From positions 186,001-250,000 of the forward strand of contig NZ_JBDSPJ010000024.1 in the NCBI RefSeq assembly GCF_039912695.1: DNA of 64,000 bases, in the 5' to 3' direction. The translations under genes and the position numbers were made by a program. The notes beneath the pieces were generated by a model. It did not search any database. It had not been told where the DNA came from and was given only the letters and a program-made list of their open reading frames with translations. Positions 59,224 through 64,000 of this stretch are shown piece by piece (position 1 is the first letter of the stretch; the number at the start of each line of letters is the position of its first letter). The DNA is from Pseudolysinimonas_A sp039912695. GTDB taxonomy: Bacteria; Actinomycetota; Actinomycetes; Actinomycetales; Microbacteriaceae.

Positions 59224-60528
59224 GTCGGCTGCGATCGGGCCGAACTCGAGACGCCTTGGATGCTCGGCGCGGCTCAGTTGGGCAGCGAAGGCATCGCGCA
59301 GAGCAGTCTCGAGTGCGGGATCGGCGTCAACTCGCGCGTGGAGGACCGCACCCAGCAGGTCGTCGGGCACAACCCGCACCTCGGCGCACGCCACTCCAGG
59401 ATGTTCGCTGAGCAGGCGGCGCAGACGTGCGGGGTCGACGAGTTCGCCGCCGGAATCGACGAGCGAGCCGACCCGCCCTGTCGCGTGGAGGCGACCGCCC
59501 CGCACATCGACACGATCCCCGGTAGCGATCCAGCGCGACGCTCCCAGTGGGGTGCGTACCTCGAGGGATCCGTCGGGCGCCGTCCGCAGGCGAACGCCGG
59601 CGACGAGGCGGCCATCGATCGCGAAGGTGCCGGTCTGGGTTGACCCGAAACCATCGTGCACGACTGCTCCGCCGGCCTCCAAGCGCGTGCGCAACTCGGC
59701 CGGCAGGGGGGCCGAACCTGACACGATCACCCGTGCGGTTCGGATGCCGTCGGCGTCGACCAGCCGCGCAAGTTGAGCCGGAACGCCGCTGATCGATACG
59801 GGGTGATGGCGTTCAACAAGTGCGACCTGCTCGTTGACGCTCAACCCCGCCGCAAGGATCACCGGGATGCCGTGCAACATCGCACCCAGAAGCGTGCTCA
59901 GGCCGTGGCCGTGATCCGGCGGTGCCAGCAGCAGGAGTGGGCCGTGGGGAAGCCCGACCCGCCGGTCGGCGTCGGCAAGTTGGGCGAGCGCACGCACGGG
60001 CATCCGTCCGCGGGCAGTCGCGACCGGCGTGCCGGTGGTTCCGGTGGTCAGTAAGAGCAGACGACCCGATCGTCCGGACGTCGAACGGAGGTTCCTACTC
60101 CCCACCGACCGTGCGGTTCCGCGGCGAGGTTCGAGCACTTGAGCGAGGCCGAGGGCCGCAAGGTCGGCGGGCGCGAGACGGGGACCGAGGGGAACGACAT
60201 CCCCTCCCGCGTCAATCGCGGCAGCGAGGGTCACGACAAAGCCAATTCCGCCGTCACTTCGCACCCCCACCCGTGCGCCGCGCACGCGCGCGAGGGCCAC
60301 CGTGAGCGACCGCACCTCGTCGTCGAGCTGCCCCGCCGTGACGGTCTCGTCACCCCGAAGCAGCGCCACGGCATCCCGATTCCGCCGCGCCGCGAGACTG
60401 ATCACGCCGGGAAGCCCGCGCCGGGCGGCGTTCCGAGCGGCGAGCGGATGCCGAAGGGCTCCCGAGCGAATCCCCAGCTGAACGAGTGCGACCAGTCCGG
60501 CACCCGGCACCGCACGCAGGGCACTCAC
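59221..60528 (-). CDS. ANL (AMP-binding) family protein, shortened
   Basis: Predicted 435 aa, short for a family of 500-550. The phosphate-binding motif is TTGTTGTPVATARG near residue 160; the usual PKG ending is missing. A GFGSTQTG motif near 300 and the ATGD motif near 340 support the fold. The C-terminal subdomain ends soon after EHPRRLEFGP, without the catalytic lysine region normally found near the end. It overlaps the SDR gene by 4 bp. It may be an acyl-CoA ligase relative with reduced or altered activity. Confidence 0.75.
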   Translation of the reverse strand: MSALRAVPGAGLVALVQLGIRSGALRHPLAARNAARRGLPGVISLAARRNRDAVALLRGDETVTAGQLDDEVRSLTVALARVRGARVGVRSDGGIGFVVTLAAAIDAGGDVVPLGPRLAPADLAALGLAQVLEPRRGTARSVGSRNLRSTSGRSGRLLLLTTGTTGTPVATARGRMPVRALAQLADADRRVGLPHGPLLLLAPPDHGHGLSTLLGAMLHGIPVILAAGLSVNEQVALVERHHPVSISGVPAQLARLVDADGIRTARVIVSGSAPLPAELRTRLEAGGAVVHDGFGSTQTGTFAIDGRLVAGVRLRTAPDGSLEVRTPLGASRWIATGDRVDVRGGRLHATGRVGSLVDSGGELVDPARLRRLLSEHPGVACAEVRVVPDDLLGAVLHARVDADPALETALRDAFAAQLSRAEHPRRLEFGPIAAD

Positions 60529-61376
60529 CGGTCGCCCCGGTCAATCATCCGGTCCCACCCGCCGACCACTGGGTCGAGGAGCCTCGGTTCCACGGCGAGC
60601 AGCACGCTGGCCAGTCGCGACCACCAGGGCGAGATCAGCAGCGGTCGATCGACGATCGCGCGGGCGACGAGTTTTGCGGCGTCGACGGGCCGCAGTGCCG
60701 GCACCCGGCTGTAGGCAGCGGTGGGGGCACTCATCGCGGTGTGCACGAGAGGCAGCCGAATCGTCGTCATCGCAACTCCCGAGGAGCGCACTTCGAGGGC
60801 AACCGCTCGGAGCCACGCATCCATCGCCGATTTCGAAGCCCCATAGAGCGACCACCCGGGTGCCGGAATATCGACGCTCGTTGACGCGACCGATACGACG
60901 TGGCCGCGACCGGCATCCACCATCGCCGGAATCAGCAGCCGCAGCAGCGCGACCGGTCCCGTGTAGTTGGTTCCGATCGTGCGTGCAACGTCGCGAGGGC
61001 GGTCGGCGGAGGCGAGCAAGGTTCGACGTAGCGAGAAGCCGGCATTAGAGACCACCACCTCCGGTGCGCCCCACCGTTCAAGAATCGTCCGGCCGGCACC
61101 TTCGGCGGCCTCGGTGTCGCCGACGTCGACAGCCAGGCAGTCGGCGTCGCCGCCCCGTCGTCGAATGCCGTGCGCGACAGTTTCGAGAGCCTCGGATCTG
61201 CGGGCGAGCAGCACGATTCGCGCACCGGCCAGGGCGAGTCGCCCCGCGGTCTCGGCACCCACGCCGCGCGAGGCGCCGGTCACGACAACGAGCCGACCGG
61301 CGACGCGTGCCCGCAGGGCGGCCGACGATGGGGCGGCCGGACGCAACCCCAGCATCCAGGGCAGCGAGTCGACCAT
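60525..61376 (-). CDS. Short-chain dehydrogenase/reductase
   Basis: Predicted 283 aa. The cofactor motif GASRGVGAE lies near residue 35, NAG near 110, and the catalytic Ser and YGASK motif near 165-182. The N-terminal 25 residues precede the Rossmann fold. It overlaps the downstream ANL gene, so the two probably act on the same acyl or alcohol compound. The ATG follows TAGCCT by 6 nt. Confidence 0.88.
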   Translation of the reverse strand: MVDSLPWMLGLRPAAPSSAALRARVAGRLVVVTGASRGVGAETAGRLALAGARIVLLARRSEALETVAHGIRRRGGDADCLAVDVGDTEAAEGAGRTILERWGAPEVVVSNAGFSLRRTLLASADRPRDVARTIGTNYTGPVALLRLLIPAMVDAGRGHVVSVASTSVDIPAPGWSLYGASKSAMDAWLRAVALEVRSSGVAMTTIRLPLVHTAMSAPTAAYSRVPALRPVDAAKLVARAIVDRPLLISPWWSRLASVLLAVEPRLLDPVVGGWDRMIDRGDR

Positions 61377-61382
61377 GCGCCC

Positions 61383-61388
61383 AGGCTA
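61383..61388 (-). promoter_or_regulatory. -10 box of a leaderless promoter (SDR-ANL operon)
   Basis: TAGCCT on the minus strand, 6 nt, then the ATG at 61376. Confidence 0.6.
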
Positions 61389-61432
61389 CCGACGGGCTCT
61401 GCCAGACTGGCCGCGATCAAAGGAGGCTTTGC

Positions 61433-61732
61433 GTGCAGGAACCCGTTGACCCCGAGGTGCAGCAAGTGATCTCGCGGCAATTCGTTTTCATCGCGCTCGC
61501 GGCAGCGCCGTCGTACCTGGCGATAGCGCTCGTTCGTTTCACCCAGTTTCCGCTCGTCGGTTGGATACTCCTCGCCGTGAGCGCCGCGGCGTGCCTTCTG
61601 CTGATCGCCCGTGCGACCCTCCAGTTGAGCGCCGACCAACCCGCGCTGCGTCGGGCCGCGTTGGCGACGATCGCTATTTGTGCGACCAGCCCATTGGTTG
61701 CGATCCTCACGATCCTCTTCCTGCCTGTTTGA
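61433..61732 (+). CDS. Small membrane protein upstream of ffh
   Basis: Predicted 99 aa from a GTG with a strong AGGAGG 6 nt upstream. Three transmembrane helices, separated by short basic loops. It lies 26 bp before ffh. No family recognised. Confidence 0.65.
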   Translation: MQEPVDPEVQQVISRQFVFIALAAAPSYLAIALVRFTQFPLVGWILLAVSAAACLLLIARATLQLSADQPALRRAALATIAICATSPLVAILTILFLPV

Positions 61733-61743
61733 ACGGCCCCGCC

Positions 61744-61749
61744 TAAACT
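61744..61749 (+). promoter_or_regulatory. -10 box upstream of ffh
   Basis: TAAACT, 9 nt, then the ffh ATG at 61759. This predicts a 5' leader of only two or three bases. Confidence 0.5.
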
Positions 61750-61758
61750 GGTCGCGAC

Positions 61759-63327
61759 ATGGCCACCTTCTCGTCCCTCTCCGACCGCCTTACCGCGACC
61801 TTCCGCAATCTCCGCACCAAGGGCAAACTCACCCCGGCGGATGTCGATGGCACGGTGCGCGAGATCCGTCGCGCTCTGCTCGACGCTGATGTCGCGCTCG
61901 AAGTCGTCAAGGACTTCACCGGGAAGGTGCGCGAACGCGCCCTCTCCGACGAGGTGAACAAGGCGCTCAACCCGGCGCAGCAGGTTGTGCAGATCGTTAA
62001 CGACGAGCTCATCGCGATCCTCGGCGGACAACAGCGTCGCCTGGAATTCGCGAAGAAGCCGCCTACCGTCATCATGCTCGCGGGCCTTCAGGGTGCCGGT
62101 AAGACCACCCTCGCCGGGAAGCTCGCGAAGTGGCTCAAGAAAGAGGGCCACACGCCGCTCCTGGTGGCGAGCGACCTCCAGCGTCCGAACGCGGTCACCC
62201 AGCTCCAGGTCGTCGGCGAACAAGCCGGCGTGCCGGTGTTCGCCCCCGAGCCGGGCAACGGGGTCGGCGATCCGGTGAAGGTCGCCCGCGACGGCGTCAA
62301 GGAAGCCGAACGTAAGCAGTACGACACGGTCATCGTCGACACCGCCGGACGCCTCGGCATCGACGCCGAGCTGATGAAGCAGGCCTCCGATATCCGCAGG
62401 GCGGTCGACCCCGACGAGGTGCTGTTCGTCATCGACTCGCTCATCGGACAGGACGCGGTCACGACGGCCCGCGCCTTCCAGGAGGGCGTCGACTTCACCG
62501 GAGTCGTGCTCACCAAGCTCGACGGCGACCAGCGCGGTGGCGCGGCGCTCTCGGTGGCATCCGTCACCGGACGACCGATCATGTTCGCCTCGACCGGTGA
62601 GGGGCTGGATGATTTCGAGCCCTTCCACCCCGACCGCATGGCGTCGCGCATCCTCGACCTCGGCGACATCCTCACCCTCATCGAGCAGGCGCAGGGTGCC
62701 TTCGACGAAGACGAGGCCCGCAAGGTCGCCGAGAAGTTCGCGACCGACACGTTCACGCTCGACGACTTCCTCAAGCAGATGCAGCAACTGCGCAACATGG
62801 GCTCGATCAAGGGAATGCTCGGGATGCTGCCCGGCGCCCGCGGGATGCGCGAAGCGCTCGACAACTTCGACGAGCGCGAAATCGTGCGTACCGAGGCGAT
62901 CATCCAGTCGATGACGACCGCCGAGCGCACCACGCCAAAGTTGCTCAACGGGTCGCGGCGCGTGCGCATCGCGAAGGGCTCGGGGTCGACGGTGACCGAT
63001 GTCAACCAACTCGTCGCCCGATTTGAGCAGGCCGCGAAGATGATGAAGACCGTTGCCAAGGGCGGCGTGCCGCAGGTGCCCGGAATGGGCCCCGTGCCCG
63101 GCGCGACGTACGCGGGTCGGTCGACCAAGGGGAAGCAGCCGCTGAAGAAGGGCTCTCGCAGCGGCAACCCCGCAAAGCGTGCCGCCGAAAACGCCGCGAT
63201 TGCGGGCGGCGTCGCGCTCCCCACGAGTGGAGGCGGTTCGGGCTTCGGGTTGGGTAAGGGAACGGGCGCGAAAGGTAACCCGACACCGGAAGAACTGGCC
63301 GCCCTCCAGAAGATGCTCGGTCGCTGA
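61759..63327 (+). CDS. ffh: Signal recognition particle protein Ffh
   Basis: Predicted 522 aa. NG domain with GLQGAGKTT near residue 108, DTAGRLG near 194 and TKLDGDQRGG near 253, followed by the methionine-rich M domain that binds 4.5S RNA and signal peptides. The C-terminus has a Gly/Lys-rich extension of about 80 residues beyond the E. coli protein. It works with FtsY, encoded 5 kb upstream. Confidence 0.96.
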   Translation: MATFSSLSDRLTATFRNLRTKGKLTPADVDGTVREIRRALLDADVALEVVKDFTGKVRERALSDEVNKALNPAQQVVQIVNDELIAILGGQQRRLEFAKKPPTVIMLAGLQGAGKTTLAGKLAKWLKKEGHTPLLVASDLQRPNAVTQLQVVGEQAGVPVFAPEPGNGVGDPVKVARDGVKEAERKQYDTVIVDTAGRLGIDAELMKQASDIRRAVDPDEVLFVIDSLIGQDAVTTARAFQEGVDFTGVVLTKLDGDQRGGAALSVASVTGRPIMFASTGEGLDDFEPFHPDRMASRILDLGDILTLIEQAQGAFDEDEARKVAEKFATDTFTLDDFLKQMQQLRNMGSIKGMLGMLPGARGMREALDNFDEREIVRTEAIIQSMTTAERTTPKLLNGSRRVRIAKGSGSTVTDVNQLVARFEQAAKMMKTVAKGGVPQVPGMGPVPGATYAGRSTKGKQPLKKGSRSGNPAKRAAENAAIAGGVALPTSGGGSGFGLGKGTGAKGNPTPEELAALQKMLGR

Positions 63328-63393
63328 CCACGGGCCAGGAGTGCCAGTCGCGGCCCGCTGAGAAAGTGTCACTTTGAGACCATGCGCCGCCCC

Positions 63394-63399
63394 TATGGT
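63394..63399 (+). promoter_or_regulatory. -10 box of a leaderless promoter (LLM gene)
   Basis: TATGGT, 6 nt, then the ATG at 63406. Confidence 0.55.
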
Positions 63400-63405
63400 G
63401 TGAAG

Positions 63406-64000
63406 ATGACCTCTTCAGGGAAACGCAACATCAGGGTCGGCGTTCAGGTCTCCAACCAACACGCGCCGTACCCGATCATCAGAGACACCGTCCGCCAACT
63501 CGAAGACCTCGGCGTCGACATCGTCTTCAACTGGGACCACTTCTTTCCCCTGAGCGGCGATCGCGACGGCCTGCATTTCGAGGCGTGGACGATGCTTGCG
63601 GCAATCGCTGAGCAGACCACGCGCGTCGAGTTCGGCCCGCTCGTCAACTGCAACGCGTACCGCAACCCCGACCTCCAGGCTGACATGGCACGAACGGTCG
63701 ACCAGATCAGCGCGCATTCCACCGGCACCGGACGTTTCATCTTCGGCACCGGCTCAGGATGGTTCGAGCGCGACTTCACCGAGTACGGCTACCCGTTCGG
63801 TACTCCGGGAAGTCGCCTCGACGCGCTCTCCCAAGATCTCCCGCGCATCCGTGCCCGTTGGGAGCTGCTGAATCCCGCCCCAACGCGGCAGATCCCGATC
63901 CTGATCGGCGGCGGTGGGGAACAGAAGACCCTCAAGATCGTGGCGCAGCACGCCGACATCTGGCACTCGTTTGCCGACCCCGAGACGATGATGCGCAAGA
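63406..64000 (+). CDS. LLM-class F420-type oxidoreductase, partial
   Basis: The gene runs off the right edge; 198 codons are visible. TIM-barrel LLM pattern with VSNQHAPYPIIRDTVRQLEDLG, NWDHFFPLSGD near residue 43 and FGTGSGWFERDF near 112. It is the third LLM-type gene of the window with features of the F420-using branch. The ATG follows TATGGT by 6 nt. Substrate unknown. Confidence 0.85.
   Translation, partial: MTSSGKRNIRVGVQVSNQHAPYPIIRDTVRQLEDLGVDIVFNWDHFFPLSGDRDGLHFEAWTMLAAIAEQTTRVEFGPLVNCNAYRNPDLQADMARTVDQISAHSTGTGRFIFGTGSGWFERDFTEYGYPFGTPGSRLDALSQDLPRIRARWELLNPAPTRQIPILIGGGGEQKTLKIVAQHADIWHSFADPETMMRK

Noticed and set aside
59221..61376. ANL enzyme and SDR considered as part of a natural-product cluster
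   Set aside because: No carrier-protein, ketosynthase, condensation or tailoring genes are adjacent. The neighbours are ordinary housekeeping genes.
63331..63358. CGGGCC...GGCCCG inverted repeat after ffh as a terminator
   Set aside because: The stem is only 6 bp with a 17-nt loop and no U-tract, so it is too weak to call.
1..64000. Search for tRNA, rRNA, insertion sequences, integrases and phage genes
   Set aside because: I found no cloverleaf-like segment, transposase or integrase motif, or phage structural gene that I could support.

Overview
The window is chromosomal DNA from a high-GC actinobacterium, most likely a member of the Microbacteriaceae (Salinibacterium/Leifsonia-like). The inference rests on the strongly GC-biased third codon positions, frequent GTG starts, many TANNNT boxes placed 6 nt before a start codon (leaderless transcripts), and the conserved core order leuCD-murA-plsC / gpsA-ddl-thiL-rsmD-recG-coaD / yceD-rpmF-rnc-mutM-smc-ftsY-ffh. 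Genes are packed tightly. No gene-free stretch exceeds about 210 bp, ATGA or GTGA stop/start overlaps are common, and I saw no rRNA, tRNA, CRISPR, insertion sequence or prophage.

Layout. 1-2324 (minus): a three-gene signalling operon with a LuxR-type response regulator, a sensor kinase and a membrane protein cut by the left edge. 2504-4154: two FHA proteins. 4197-8665: a candidate leucine leader peptide and attenuator, leuC, leuD, murA and plsC. 8641-17620: housekeeping genes for membrane, wall and cofactor synthesis (EI24/CysZ-like, gpsA, ddl, a DUF3515 lipoprotein, thiL, rsmD, corA, recG, coaD). 17802-20195: an MglA/COG2229-type GTPase with a partner gene, and VOC proteins including one fused to a pterin-carbinolamine-dehydratase-like domain. 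20300-22059: an F420-dependent G6PDH-family oxidoreductase overlapping a stand-alone CofE (F420-0:L-glutamate ligase). 22070-28529: a PQQ-like propeller protein and the MoxR-DUF58-transglutaminase operon. 28437-31290 (minus): an ABC cassette matching the proposed F420-0 importer. 31440-41474: a MocR regulator divergent from a hydantoin/dihydropyrimidine catabolic operon that also encodes an F420-dependent LLM oxidoreductase and an ABC importer. 41475-42297 (minus): an XRE/nucleotidyltransferase toxin-antitoxin-like pair. 42506-57386: yceD, rpmF, rnc, mutM, a lipoprotein with a double-HTH LuxR regulator, an ArsR pair, a GNAT protein, smc, ftsY and neighbours. 57395-64000: an LpqC-like esterase, gamma carbonic anhydrase, an ANL enzyme with an SDR, ffh, and a third F420-type LLM gene cut by the right edge.

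How the genes fit together. The most coherent theme is coenzyme F420. The window holds three LLM-type F420 oxidoreductases, a lone polyglutamylation enzyme (CofE) and a cassette proposed to import F420-0. I see none of the earlier F420 biosynthesis genes (cofC, cofD, cofG/H) here. This fits a bacterium that salvages F420-0 from others, although the rest of the genome is not visible. One of the F420 enzymes sits inside the hydantoinase / beta-ureidopropionase / aminotransferase operon. It could supply the reductive first step of pyrimidine breakdown that is otherwise missing there.

Regulatory and repeat content is also notable. There is a putative ribosome-sensing leucine attenuator before leuCD. 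At least thirteen promoters have exactly 6 nt between the -10 box and the start codon. Two copies of a palindromic element are present, one of them read through as the C-terminal tail of LeuC. Small tandem repeats sit at gene junctions.
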